A stretch of DNA of 64,000 nucleotides. Origin: Dreissena polymorpha (taxonomy: Eukaryota; Mollusca; Bivalvia; Myida; Dreissenidae). Positions 11,451-22,850 of the stretch are shown one piece after another (the stretch's first letter is position 1; each line of letters starts with the position of its first letter). The stretch is from assembly GCF_020536995.1 (NCBI RefSeq), contig NC_068366.1, forward strand, positions 66,332,798-66,396,797, read 5' to 3'. The notes under the pieces were generated by a model that saw only the letters and a program-made list of their open reading frames with translations, ran no database searches and was not told the DNA's origin. The position numbers and the translations under genes are program-made.

Positions 11451-12497
11451 ATCCCAGATAGTTGATATTTGATGCATATTTGATAGTTAGCAACTATAGT
11501 TTTTTTTTCATATGGAAGCTACTTTTTTCGAGAGTCCAATGTCCAATTATGGAAACAAACTCCGTGTATTTTATAGAGGCTTATACCATAATTGTCCGTG
11601 TTTAATGTGGCTTCCGTGCTAAAGACAACCCTTAAATAGAGCTATCCTTGTGGTTGAACATTCACTACTTTAGATCTTTTTTCGCAGTGAAATGTTCTTT
11701 ACAATAGAGTTGTCATCGCATTAGTACATTAAATTTGTTAGTATATTTCTGCTTGTCGTGGTTTTAAATTTATTTGATATGGTATTTGGGATATTCCGTA
11801 TAAAAGACATCTGTGAAACCTCTGAAAATTGGAAAATAAAACACATCAATGCACAAATAAGATAAGATAATTAAACAATTAATTATACATAAAATGTACT
11901 AATTGCATGATACAAACATTTCCGATGTTTACTTTGCAAACGGTGTGTTGTTTGCAATTATCAACAATTTTCCAGTGAATATGTATGTGCATTTTTTATA
12001 GAACTCCAGAAAGAACACAACGTGCATCTTAAGCATGGAGTAAAATTCTACTGTTCCAATCGTGTAATTATTATTTTTTAAATAATGAACTAAGGAATTG
12101 GAACTAGTCGATGTTTCTTTAAAAAAATATTGTGCTCATTCATTCGAACTGATTCTATGTTATATTTAACATTATCTTTAAGGTCATAAGGAACGTAAAA
12201 CTATAGTCATTGTCATGTATAGAGTCGTATAGCATACCCCTACAACTAAGAGAAGACTATACACGTTCTAAAATAACGATTTGCTAATCAGCAGTATTAC
12301 ATATTACCAAAAAATCATTTAAACAGATCAATAATGTTACATATCATTATCAATTAAATAATTAGGTATCAGCTAATTTATCTCGAGTTATACGTCATCT
12401 AAAAATAAACACATGTTTAGCCCTTGACAAGGGTAAATATTTTTGCTTATTACGTTAGAATCTTAAAACACTAAGCGTTTGATTAGTTCTACTGTTA
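11451..12497. other. No gene seen
   Basis: AT-rich sequence without supported features. Confidence 0.6.
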
Positions 12498-12726
12498 TTA
12501 ACCCATTTATGCCTAGCGTCTAGAAAAAGGCCTTGGAAAATAGCGTAGACCCAGATGAGACGCCGCATGATGCGGCGTCTCATCTGGGTCTGCGCTGTTT
12601 GCTTAAAACAATTTCTGTAAGAAATATTCTAAATATAGAAATAAAGATACTAGACATCCATAATTTTGGAAATAAATTGATCTAATTTAGAAGAATGGGA
12701 GAATCCACTAGGCATAAATGGGTTAA
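12498..12726 (+). mobile_element. TTAA-flanked MITE, piggyBac-like, best copy
   Basis: The terminal inverted repeat TTAACCCATTTATGCCTAG reads nearly perfectly from both ends. A long perfect hairpin (12549-12590, arms GACCCAGATGAGACGCCGCA) lies one-quarter in. Same family as 5165-5394 and 39347-39562. Confidence 0.88.
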
Positions 12727-12944
12727 AATAACGTATAGGCAAATGGCCATATCAATACAACTTATCGACCATTTACCAGTCCAACATAAGACCTATCGCT
12801 ACCAGCGAACGCTCAAATGGTCACCCTTAGGCGATATAGGAATGTAATATTTTGTTCGTATGTATATTGAAATGATACAATTTCGTAATAAACACTTTAT
12901 GAGAGACAAAAGGTCGACCATAATTTTTAGAGCTACTTAAAGAA
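12727..12944. other. No gene seen
   Basis: Unique-looking AT-rich spacer between two elements. Confidence 0.5.
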
Positions 12945-13431
12945 TTAAAGGCTCGCCGTAGCCCTCATATATCGCAAATTGGTAAGTTGTTTTATAATGA
13001 AAAATATATAATTGCATCTTAAAAGCTCCAGTAAAAAAGCTAGAATAAGATTAAGAAAAAAAGTGTAACTCTCAACTGGACTCTAACCACTGACTCCTGG
13101 AGTAAAAGTCTATCGCTTAAACCACTCGGCCATCCGTCCTCATACCATAACTGTTTTATTTTTTACTTTGTATAAGCAATTCTCGTAGTATCACAAAATA
13201 TAACGACAACAACAGAGCTCTCCAAATTATTTAATCGTTTTGCGTTGCAACGCTTTATAATTTTCAGGTTTTTAAATCGTCAAAAGATGCATATAACGGA
13301 TATTTTAGATCATGGTAAATATTTAGTGTTACTGCTTTCTCGCATATATCATAACTACAACGAAAATTTGCGAATCTGAAACATTTTTTTTAATTTTGTC
13401 AATAAACCAAAACGTGAAAAGGCCCCTTTAA
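12945..13431 (-). mobile_element. TTAA-ended element carrying a tRNA-like Pol III unit
   Basis: Ends are TTAAAGGCTCG on the left and, read inward from the right, TTAAAGGGGCCTTTTCACG. Only TTAAAGG is clearly shared, so the terminal repeat is short or decayed. A minus-strand tRNA-like unit lies inside (13056-13140). No protein is encoded. Confidence 0.55.
13056..13140 (-). ncRNA. tRNA-derived Pol III sequence (Leu/Ser-like)
   Basis: The minus strand has a near-perfect A box (TGGCCGAGTGG, 13122-13132), a B box GGTTAGAGTCC (13078-13088) and a run of seven T (13056-13062) suitable as a Pol III terminator. The anticodon stem does not fold normally and the acceptor ends do not pair well. It is therefore a tRNA-derived promoter or pseudogene rather than a working tRNA. 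Confidence 0.6.
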
Positions 13432-13641
13432 ATCGGTAATTGGTTTAATAAACAATTTGTATTATTCCTCATTTCATGAATTGTAATTCGTTTTGATATT
13501 CTTAAGATTATTTTTTCCTAAACCGTAAAGCTTTATATTGTAATGCACGAGTCATTCACGCAGTCATACCAGTTAAACGAGTCTTATTCAACTCGCGCCT
13601 CCAAGAGTAATTTAAGAACCAGAAAGTGAAACCATTCAATT

Positions 13642-13879
13642 GGGCCGTGCTCTGTGAAAAAGGGGTTTGATGTATGTGTCCGCACAGACCGCACAGGCTT
13701 ATCAGGGATGACATTTTCCGCCTAAACTGGATTTTAGCGAAGAAAAGACTCTCTGTAAACGGAAAATATCATTTAAACGGAAAGTGTCGTCCCTGATTAA
13801 CCTGTGCGGACTGCACAGGCTAATCTGGAACAACACTTTACGCACACGCATTTAACCCCCTTTTCACAGAGCAGGGCCT
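13642..13879. mobile_element. GTGTCGTCCC-type MITE, copy 1
   Basis: GGGCC.TGCTCTGTGAAAA ends in inverted orientation enclose the family core: ATGTGTCCGCACAGACCGCACAGG and, inverted, GTGTCGTCCCTGATTAACC, with a middle segment CTAAACTGGATTTTAGCGAA. This subfamily differs at the ends from the TGAGTCGCGTTCT copies at 34292, 40661, 45018 and 45635. Confidence 0.8.
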
Positions 13880-14722
13880 ATTTATGTAAAGCTTTTGTTT
13901 TGCGCTGTGCGGACAATCATTTTACAGATCTATACACCGGGATATAAATAATTCGAAGTTGCATGTACATTAAGATATTAAAAGTCAAAATGTCACGTGC
14001 CTATATTTACGCTTGTCATTGATTGATGTATTTTATCACTATACAACAACGTCAATAGACTGTATACGAGATTTTTTTATTTGTTCTCTCCTCATATTCA
14101 GCTTGCTTATTTATCGATTAAATTGATATGTGTATGCATTTATGTAAAATTTAGAAGTGTGAAACTTTTGATCATGAATGACGTAGCACAAACGGAATTT
14201 CACAGCAAATATTGTTATTGTGTGGCCCCAAATGCAATCTCAAGCAATGTCTGCATGTACGTTACATTCACTAAATATAATTGCGAAATACTGCCATCCA
14301 AAATATAGTAATTGAGATAATTCGTTTTTCTAGTTTCAGTTGCAATAATATTGACCCCACTAATGATCCCAAATACAATCCAGCGCCTAATAAGCAATTA
14401 TGGTATCCACGCTAACAGTTTCATCGATTTAAGTAAGTACGCAAGGGTTGTATTCTGCTAAATTGAAGGTCGGAGTTGTGACCCGTGGTCAGTGATCATA
14501 TGAAATGAACAATAATACATATTGATATTACAATTGGAGATTGTAGTAAATACTACACTATTGAATTCTTGCAAATGCAAACCTTATGTTTTCGCCAACG
14601 ACGGAAAATGGGTGAGTGGTTTACTTCGGTCTTAGCTATTAAAAAAACAGGTCGTACATAATGTTCATATCGACAAGAAAGCTGCTTTGCTTTATTGAAT
14701 ATTTTTAAGTTGTCATTGAAGC
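13880..14722. other. No gene seen
   Basis: AT-rich. Overlapping 60-80 codon frames on both strands show no domain. Confidence 0.55.
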
Positions 14723-17688
14723 CAGAGGCGTATCCATAATTTTTTCCAAGGGGGGGGGGGGGCTCAACTGGGGAGGGTGCGGGAGGGGTGTCCCCTTGCG
14801 TCATTGATTTTTTTTTTTTAATGGTACCTTCAAATGATGCAATTTCATGCTATCTAATTAGCATTTTGCATGATAAAAGTGCATGTAAAACAAGAACTTG
14901 AGTTTAGACATCAAGTGTGACAGACCCACAGACAGACAGACAGACAGACACACAGGGGTAAATCAAATGTCTCTCAAACCAGTATTTTGTTTTAATAACA
15001 TTACTACGCTTAAAATAATTATAGACACGACTAAAATAAGAAAAAAACAAACAGTTTAATAGCATTAAAAATCTTACTTCAACAGAAATAGTCCAAATTT
15101 ATGCCTTTTCCATGCATTTTTCGGTACTCTTCATTAAACTTGCGCATAAATTGCAGACCACTGCGCTAGTGTAAACACATAATTTCAAGTATTTGATTTA
15201 TTTTAAAGAAAATTCGTTTACCTTTTCACGATTCCCAGAAATTGTTGCATGGAACAATCTGTGCGCGCACATCGCGAAAATATGAGACATGGATATCACC
15301 TGTCCCGATTGGATGATAATTTTATCAAATCTTTTAATAGTAATATATATGCCGAAATTGTATTGCAACAAATTGCGCTCGGTCAGCTGCTGGAGCGTGC
15401 GCGTCGCGACCGAGGCGAGAGTCGCCCGCAGAAGATTTTCTCACCTGTACATATTTCCTTATAGAGGGGAACTTCTGCGGGTGGCTCTGCTAATCCAGCA
15501 GAGTCCGTCACCCTCGAGCCGGACGTCTTCCACACTGCTGGGATTGCTGTCTTCTCCAAGATGCAGCGGACTTGTCACCCGCTGTTTATCGTCGAGAGTT
15601 CGCCGGCCCGGACCTGCCAGAGGTCCCGTCTGAAGAGGGCCGGGGACGGCGGGACAGCGAGACCACCAGTGTGGGGGACATACGGGACGGACCTGGGGCG
15701 ACATACACCCAGAACATCGAGGGGGTGGCTTTAGAGAGGGACCCCGGGACAGCGGTACTCAGTACGCTCAACGCACTGGGGAAACTGTCTCGGGGATGAA
15801 GACGACGGCTGATGACAACAAGTGGGCCATAAAGGCGGAGCTGTGTGCTGCAGCGGTGCTGCGTTCAGACATGAATTTGTCTTTTGAGATTGTCTTACTA
15901 CCAGTGCACATTAAGGTCTCATTGGCCACCGTGCACTGGTCTATTTGGATCTAAATTATTTCTTTGGCGAATACCCGGGAAGCCGGGGTAAATTTGACCT
16001 ACTTTGGCTCTAAATTAATCTTTCTCCCCTGAAAGGTCACAGGGGCAGGTCGGGCTACTATAACCTCGTGAAGAGGCCAGTAGGACCTGTAAATAAACTC
16101 TGAAATACACACACGCAACAAATTGCGACTCGGTCAGCTGCTGGAGCGTGCGCGTCGCGACCGAGGCGAGAGTCGCCCGCAGAAGATTTTCTCACCTGTA
16201 CATATTTCCTTATAGAGGGGAACTTCTGCGGGTGGCTCTGCTAATCCAGCAGAGTCCGTCACCCTCGAGCCGGACGTCTTCTACACTGCTGGGATTGCTG
16301 TCTTCTCCAAGATGCAGCGGACTTGTCACCCGCTGTTTATCGTCGAGAGTTCGCCGGCCCGGACCTGCCAGAGGTCCCGTCTGAAGAGGGCCGGGGACGG
16401 CGGGACAGCAAGACCACCAGTGTGGGGGACATACGGGACGGACCTGGGTCTTGCGCTTCTGCGCGAGGGGGAAGCCCAAGAACATCGAGGGGGTGGCTTT
16501 TAAGAGGGACCCCGGGGCGGCGGTACCTAGTGCGCTCAACGCGCTGGGGAAACCGTCTCGGGGATGAAGACGACGGCTGATGACAACAAGTGGGCCATAA
16601 AGGCGGAGCTGTGTGCTGCAGCGGTGCTGCGTTCAGACATGAATTTGTCTTTTGAGATTGTCTTACTACCAGTGCACATTAAGGTCTCATTGGCCACCGT
16701 GCACTGGTCTATTTGGATCTAAATTATTTCTTTGGCGAATACCCGGGAAGCCGGGGTAAATTTGACCTACTTTGGCTCTAAATTAATCTTTCTCCCCTGA
16801 AAGGTCACAGGGGCAGGTCGGGCTACTATAACCTCGTGAAGAGGCCAGTAGGACCTGTAAATAAACTCTGAAATACACACACGCAACAAATTGCGAACGT
16901 TGTAGTTTTTCTTTCAGTTCTTGAGCACTTTTTCATGTCAATGTTGCTCAAAAGAAGATCGACCGTTAAAACAGAAACTTGTTAAATGGTAAATAAAAGT
17001 TATAAAAAAAGTAAAATTAATCTTTCGGTTTCTCAAAATTTGTTCAGTGAATCGAATTTTCGAAGTTTTGTTGACCTCATGTCTATTGCAATCGAGTACT
17101 CTCGCTTTTCGGATGTTACCTCTCGACTCAAGGTAAACAACGCGCGAAGTGTATGTCATTTGCGGATGTGTATGGAACTATCGGCTTTGTGTGGTTAAAC
17201 ACGCTCTAAATAAACAATTTTGACATGGATTTAACAGGAATGAAATACATCTTTTTAGGTACATCGTTTATTGCGGCAATGTTTGAATTCATTCAGAAAT
17301 TATTTTTCCTTAACCGCTCGACTGAAGGTAATTGGAGGATATTGTTTTTCACAAGTCCCATGCGGCAGCCATTTGTAAACATTTACCTATAGCTAAATGT
17401 ATCGATGAATTTCATAAGTTGAATGTATCTCCTTCAGCCAATCAAATAGCGCAGTTTATCACTTACAGTCAATGAAGCGTGCAGTTTAGCTGGCGAAGGT
17501 TGGATCGTCTGTACACATGTCTGGGGATTATCACACAAATTGACAGCTGTTAATTGCCTAATTAGGGGCATATGACAGGAAATACACAAGTGGATTGGAA
17601 CTGTAAGGGGCTCATTTTTATTAAATCATATCTAGCCAGCCAGCTGGCGGGGCTTTAGCCCCCTAGCCCCAACCTAAATACGCCTCTG
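14723..17688. mobile_element. 3 kb DNA transposon-like element with CAGAGGCGTAT ends
   Basis: CAGAGGCGTAT at 14723 is inverted as ATACGCCTCTG ending at 17688. GAAGC directly abuts both ends (14718-14722 and 17689-17693), an apparent 5 bp target duplication. G-rich subterminal tracts follow each end. The termini resemble hAT-like ends, although hAT normally duplicates 8 bp. No transposase is recognised, so it is non-autonomous. A GC-rich tandem dimer (15365-16895) sits inside. A CAGA-type microsatellite lies near 14925-14950. Confidence 0.65.
15365..16895 (+). repeat. GC-rich tandem dimer with 13-bp junction repeats
   Basis: Two near-identical units (15378-16114 and 16128-16882) are bounded by three copies of GCAACAAATTGCG at 15365, 16115 and 16883. 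Each unit is far richer in GC than its surroundings and ends AATAAACTCTGAAATACACAC, with a poly(A)-signal-like AATAAA. Each has short open frames, one of 52 codons starting MKTTADDNKWAIKAELCAAA. The units differ mainly in about 100 bases near 15700 and 16450. I do not recognise the element; a retroelement terminal repeat or a host gene exon duplication are both possible. Confidence 0.6.
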
Positions 17689-17693
17689 GAAGC

Positions 17694-18379
17694 GCTTCAT
17701 TGATTTAATTTAATCATATGCACATTCTTAATAGGGAAAAAATGAACTGGAATTATGGGTACTTATTTACTTGAACGATTTAACAATTATCACCGTTTTA
17801 ATGAGATGAGTTTTTCTTAAATGCTGTTGACATCTTATAGAACACCATTTAGCAATCTTACATTAAATGTACCTGAATAAATGATTAAGTAAAAGACTTT
17901 TAATCTTGATGTGCCTTTATTTGTTTTGTTTTTTATCAACTTGGTCCGGTTGTGTATATTTACTGCGCGTTGTTAGTAATAAAAACACTTTTACATATGC
18001 GTTAAGTGTTGTTACGCATTTAGTTTTTATTTATGCTCATTTTAGAGGAAACTGTGATTTCTAAAAAAGGGAAAAAATACTTTTTAAGTTCCTGTTATTA
18101 AAAAAGGATATTGAAATCACAAAAATTGACATTTTTAAACAAAAATGTCTAAAAGAAAGGCGTCATATCCGTGTCGACCACATGTCAGAAGTATCTTTCA
18201 CGATTTTTGCAATAAAACCACGATATTTAGTTAAAGAAAACATAAATAAAATCGTAATTTATTGTTTTGCCAGAATGTGAGACATTTAAATTCATGATTA
18301 AATCATTTCATTAATTTAACAGTAAAAACATTTAAATTTAGTATTGTGGATAAACACTCAAAACTAATCACGTCGAATT
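17694..18379. other. No gene seen
   Basis: AT-rich sequence without supported features. Confidence 0.6.
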
Positions 18380-19440
18380 TGTTTTTACATATAGGACAAT
18401 AAACGCGGTGTTTCATGTTTCAACTTACGCATGATTAGATACTGCGATTCAACAGATATTGTATTCTTAAGGATCATTAAATTTTATCATCGGTATCTTT
18501 CGCATCATTTACGTCAACGCACAATTAGGAAATAAAACCATGCATCCAAAACACTATCTTCGTTTAATCAGAGTTTTTACTGACGGTTCAATAAGGTAGT
18601 TACCGGTGTCTTTCGCATCATTTACATTGTAACGAAAAAAAGAGAGTCACATTTCTGCCTGAAAGAATTGGCGTATTAACAGCGACCCAAACTATCACGC
18701 ATCATCATCATAGGTTCTTATCGTTCTACCTACGGCAATTGTATTTGCTTCAGTGTTTAGATTTTGAATCTTCGTTTCATCCTAGGGCTTTTATGGTACC
18801 CGCGTGTACACGGCGTTATATCACGACTTTTCTACTGTATTGGAGTTATTAGCTTAGCTCGATTTCATTAGCGGACAGGTCATCTCCTGACCAGAAAGAT
18901 CCTTTGTTTTGGAGCAACGACGGTTCTTTATGAAATAAGACACATTTCCTCAAAACACGATTTATTTGATGCGATGCGTGCTTGATCGCCGTCCGTCGTC
19001 GAGTATAGTCCATCGTATGGTGCCTGTTATGTATTAATTACTTTTATTTTCATCGCCTTCTATATATCCAAGAGGATTTATTCTTAACTAACGAGAATGA
19101 TCAATTACGAACCCTTAAGTTCCGACCCGTCGCATATGAAGGTCCCCGGAGCTTTAATAAGTAAAAACGTAAGAAATATAGACATCAAATTCAAACGCCC
19201 AGAAGGTAAATACTTAGAATGTCATATGTCATTGTGGTCTACGTTTTTATTGTTTAAGTCCAGTGCTTTTAAAACTGGCACACCGTGGCGGTCAAATCGT
19301 CTTTATCAACTTACAAAGCATAGTCCCCTTCCAAGTCAGTTCAAATCATGTCATTTGTGTAACAAAACAGCTACATCTATAGGTCAAATGTTAAACACAT
19401 TCCAAAATAACCTTTGAAACGTCCAGGGATTTAATATTTG
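18380..19440 (+). repeat. Unclassified dispersed repeat, copy B
   Basis: Collinear with copy A: two TCTTTCGCATCATTTAC units, then CTACCTACGGCAATTGTATT, then CGTTTCATCCTAGGGCTTTT, then a distal part with CATATGTCATTGTGGTCTAC. A 106-codon open frame at 19097 lies in the distal part. The homologous part of copy A does not preserve it, so it is probably not a gene. Confidence 0.55.
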
Positions 19441-19643
19441 AACCCCTTGCCTTTGCGGTTTATAAGAAGAAAAATAATGAAAAATTAATAACGAAAACTG
19501 TCAAGTTCCCTTCGCGGCAAATAATTGTTAATGGTGATATATTTTTTAACAAACTGTCTTGAAGATAAGATAATACAAATGCATTCTAAGGTGTTCACAC
19601 GTTTTACAATAGACATATGAAAAAAACTGCCTTTACTAAGTAC
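19441..19643. other. No gene seen
   Basis: AT-rich spacer. Confidence 0.5.
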
Positions 19644-19698
19644 GGACGAAACTTAACGCACATGCATTAAACCCCGTTTTCCCAGAGCGAGGCTCATT
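19644..19698. mobile_element. GTGTCGTCCC-type MITE, end fragment
   Basis: ACGCACATGCATTAAACCCC followed by CCCAGAGCGAGGCTCA is only the right end of this MITE family. Confidence 0.6.
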
Positions 19699-20749
19699 TG
19701 CGTTCGTCAGATATAAGTTGCTTTTGTATGAAGTTTAATTACAAGTTTTACAATTTGATGCGGTAAGCTGTTTGATTTACTTTATATCGATTGTATTCAA
19801 CTCTTAGAAATAGATTGATAGGGTTTAATTTTTTATATCATATATCGTCTTGCAAAAGGATGTTCACTTGGTGACTAAGTAACACTTGTTACAGTTCGTT
19901 CATGCGACTGATTGAATGATTATTAATATCGAATATATTTCATAATTTTGTTAATTGCTACATCAACCAGTTTTGTTCTGAATCAGATACGTTATACCAT
20001 TGTTATGTGAAACAATCTTAATATTATGTCTAATACATGCTCGAGCGCACAGAGACTACAGTAGAATGGATTGTGAACCACTTAAACACATGCGTGTTCA
20101 TTAAATGAAACATTGTAGACTTAGTTTGCGTCAAATCAAAACAAAATACAAATGAATGGCTTTTGATAAACAGCAAACAATTTTCGTATAGTTTCTGTAT
20201 GCAATACTTAAATGATGACATGTACTTTAATTCTAGTTAAACGTACGATAAAATATTAACTCGTACAAGAACGCTCTTATTCTGGAAACACGATTTTATT
20301 CTGAATACCGTGTCGGTAAAGACGTAGATTATTGCAGTCGTTTCTGTCAAATATTGTTATTGTCTTGTTAAAAGATTCTTCGAATCTGGTTTTCTTCTAC
20401 TATGGTATGTTAGCAACTTTAAACTTTTCAATACAATAAAATGATAACTTTGTCAAGGACATGGTATTAAATATGAACAGGATTTGTATGCCTTTATATT
20501 TCCTGTATTGTTTAAGCAGTGTATTTTTTATATTGAAATCAGTCTAATCAATAATCCTTCTACCCGACTGGATATCTGAACGGGAGATAACATCGTGTCA
20601 TATTTTTCAAATCGTGAACATATTGCAACCAAGCCCAAAGAAGCATTTAATAACGTAATAACACGCAACACAACGTATCAAAGACTGAACTCTCAAAGAA
20701 AGACCGCGATTAAGAGCGTGTGACACATTGTTGATTTTGTGCTCGATCG
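19699..20749. other. No gene seen
   Basis: AT-rich sequence without supported features. Confidence 0.6.
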
Positions 20750-21178
20750 CTTAGTGTAGTGCTATGTAATGTAGTGTAGTGAAGTTTTGTGTAGTGTCGT
20801 TTGGTGTGGTGCTGTGTAGTGTGGTGCGGTGATTTAAGGTGTGTTGTGGTGATGTAAGGTGTGTTGTGGTGCGGAAAGGTGTGGTGTGGAGTGGGGTGGG
20901 GTGGGGTGGTAAGGTGTGGCGTGGTAAGGTGTGGTGTGGTTTTATAAGCTGAAGTGTGGTAATATTCGATGTGGTGCGGTTTGGTAAGGTGTGGTGAGGT
21001 TTGGTGTGGTGAGGTGTGGTAAGGTATGGTGTGGTATTGTGTGCTGAGGTTCAGTTAGTTGTGGTGTTATAAGCTGAGGTGTGGTAAGAATCGATGCGAT
21101 GCGAAGTGGTGTGGTAAGGTGTGGTGCGGTGTGGTCTGGTTTGATGTGGTTCGGTAAAGTGGGGTGTGATGTAGTGTA
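20750..21178. repeat. GTGGT-type degenerate satellite
   Basis: Irregular 5-mer-based repeats (GTGGT, GGTGT, GGTAA) cover about 430 bases and are strongly strand-asymmetric (G/T on plus). The Pro/Thr/His-rich minus frames are artefacts. The satellite ends where the inverted part of the Penelope-like element begins. Confidence 0.85.
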
Positions 21179-21179
21179 A

Positions 21180-21303
21180 CTCAAGTGTGCTTGTTTGCAT
21201 TGTAAACTTGATATCCGAATGTAAGTTTGTTTAGAATAGTATGAAAGCTTAGAAGTTCATGAGGGAATTTTATCCAGAAAATAAAGCAATCGTCTAGAAA
21301 TCT
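21180..21303 (-). pseudogene. Penelope-like element, inverted RT segment
   Basis: The minus strand encodes RFLDDCFIFWIKFPHELLSF, then HTILNKL and, after a one-base shift, HSDIKFTMQTS. This is the reverse-transcriptase catalytic region of Penelope-like elements (FLDD in place of YxDD). In an intact element this segment directly precedes the sequence that starts at 21322 on the plus strand. So the 5' part of this copy is inverted relative to its 3' part. Confidence 0.82.
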
Positions 21304-21321
21304 TATTATTTTATAAATTTT

Positions 21322-22398
21322 ATATTGATTATAAAAAACAATACTACAATTAATACTGATATATATTACAAAGAAACTGATTCTAAACAATATCTTAATT
21401 ATACCTCGTGTCATAATAAACACACAAAAATAAATATTCCTTTCACTTTAGCGAAACGGATTTGTACCATCGTTTCGAATGATACTCTTAAACTAAAACG
21501 TTTAAAAGAACTTGAGCATTCACTTATACAAAGAACATATCCAAATTTTTTATAAATACAGGTATTAAAAAAGCACTATCCATCCCTTAACATGAATTAC
21601 TGTCAAAATCAACACAAAATGACAAGAGTAATATAATTTCATTTATTTCAACACAAAATCCAAAAAATAAAGAACTGTTTGGCGTATTAAATAACAACAT
21701 TGACATTTTAAAAACGGACCCGCTTATGAATAAAATAATTTCAGATCAGAAGATAATAAAATGTAAGCGACAGCCACCTAATTTAAAACGTCTGTTAACC
21801 AAATCTTTCTTTTCATCTCAAGAACCAAGAGTATCAAAAAATGTAATGACCCTAGACGCGCCCTTTGTGGTTATATTATTGAAGGGAATTATTTTGATTT
21901 TAATGGCAAAGTGTTCAGAATAAAAACTAATTAGTCAAGTGATATACAAAATGTGATTTATGTATTAGTATGCAATGGGTGCAATTTTCTTTATATAGGC
22001 CAAACTAGCGATAAACTTAGAAATAGACGATCTGTCCATGAACAACAAATGCGAGACCCCTCAACAAGACAGATGCTCTTAAGTAAACATTTAGATGAAT
22101 GTTCACATTATGAACCAAAATTTAAATTTTTTCCATTTTATAAGCTATTTTCGAACAATATTTCAGCTAGGTTAGCCAAAGAACAACATTTTATACATGT
22201 ATTTAAACCCCAATTAAATTTCATTTGAATATTTATTGACGTTATGACGTCATAATCGATATGACGTTATCTCCATGACATTTTGACGTTGTAATATATT
22301 GTATTATGCCCTGTTGAGCTGTGCGAAACGCGTTGGCTATATCAATATATATTTAAAATCCCAGACACGTGTTTTTACTTTTATATATATATATATAT
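21322..22398 (+). mobile_element. Penelope-like element, 3' part with GIY-YIG endonuclease
   Basis: The plus-strand reading gives LIIKNNTTINTDIYYKETDS, then YLNYTSCHNKHTK (RT thumb region), a linker with KRQPPNLKRLLTKS, then IYVLVCNGCNFLYIGQTSDK, LRNRRSVHEQQMRDP and KHLDECSHYEPKF ending at 22228. The last part is the GIY-YIG nuclease with its Cys/His signature. The frame changes about three times with few stops, so this is a decayed but recognisable copy. An AT run (22380-22398) closes the 3' end. These elements insert by target-primed reverse transcription. Confidence 0.85.
22311..22345 (+). ncRNA. Hammerhead ribozyme-like remnant
   Basis: CTGTTGAG (22311-22318), a 5-base segment and CGAAAC (22324-22329), followed by GCGTTGGCTAT, match the CUGANGA...GAAA core arrangement of hammerhead ribozymes. 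One core base differs (T for the invariant A). Penelope-like elements are known to carry such ribozymes in their terminal regions, and this one lies 80 bases after the endonuclease stop. The changed core base suggests it is inactive. Confidence 0.5.
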
Positions 22399-22850
22399 AG
22401 TTACAACAGGTGGAGCAAATATAAATTATATTATAACACCATTTCTTGAAATATCTGAAATAAGAAGGAGTAAATCTGATAGAGATGACACTAACTATTC
22501 TAGACGGATATCATGTCACAGGCAACAGGTTCAAATGTTAAATTGAAGATAATACTTTAAAAACGAGACGTACCAAAATAACAGTTCGCTAAAACCGCTA
22601 CAAAATTTTGTTGTGACAATACACAATCAAAATTAAGATTACCAAAGAACAACAACAACATGTATAAAAACATAATAATTATTGCTAATAAAGGCAATTT
22701 AAAAAAGGAATAACGAGAATCCCTTTTCGAACTATTTAAATAATCTGCATTGAAATTAGTTTTTCATCAGTAATATTTTGTTACTGAACAAAAATATAAC
22801 AACAAAAATAAAAACAAAAACAATAAATAACAAAGGCACAATCATAAAAA
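22399..22850 (+). repeat. Long dispersed repeat, copy 1 of an inverted pair
   Basis: It starts GTTACAACAGGTG and includes AGATGACACTAACTATTCTA, CGGATATCATGTCACAG, AACGAGACGTACC and AAAGAACAACAACAACATG. The reverse complement, diverged, lies at 49600-50075. No coding frame is preserved in either. The family is unrecognised. Confidence 0.75.

Noticed and set aside
15459-16580. Arg/Pro/Ser-rich frames in the GC-rich dimer
   Set aside because: Several overlapping frames on both strands are open because of high GC content; none shows a domain, and the two units differ in which frame stays open.
19097-19417. 106-codon frame in repeat copy B
   Set aside because: The homologous segment of copy A (11165-11450) does not preserve the frame.
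20942-21184. 80-codon Pro/Thr/His-rich frame
   Set aside because: Translation of the GTGGT satellite.
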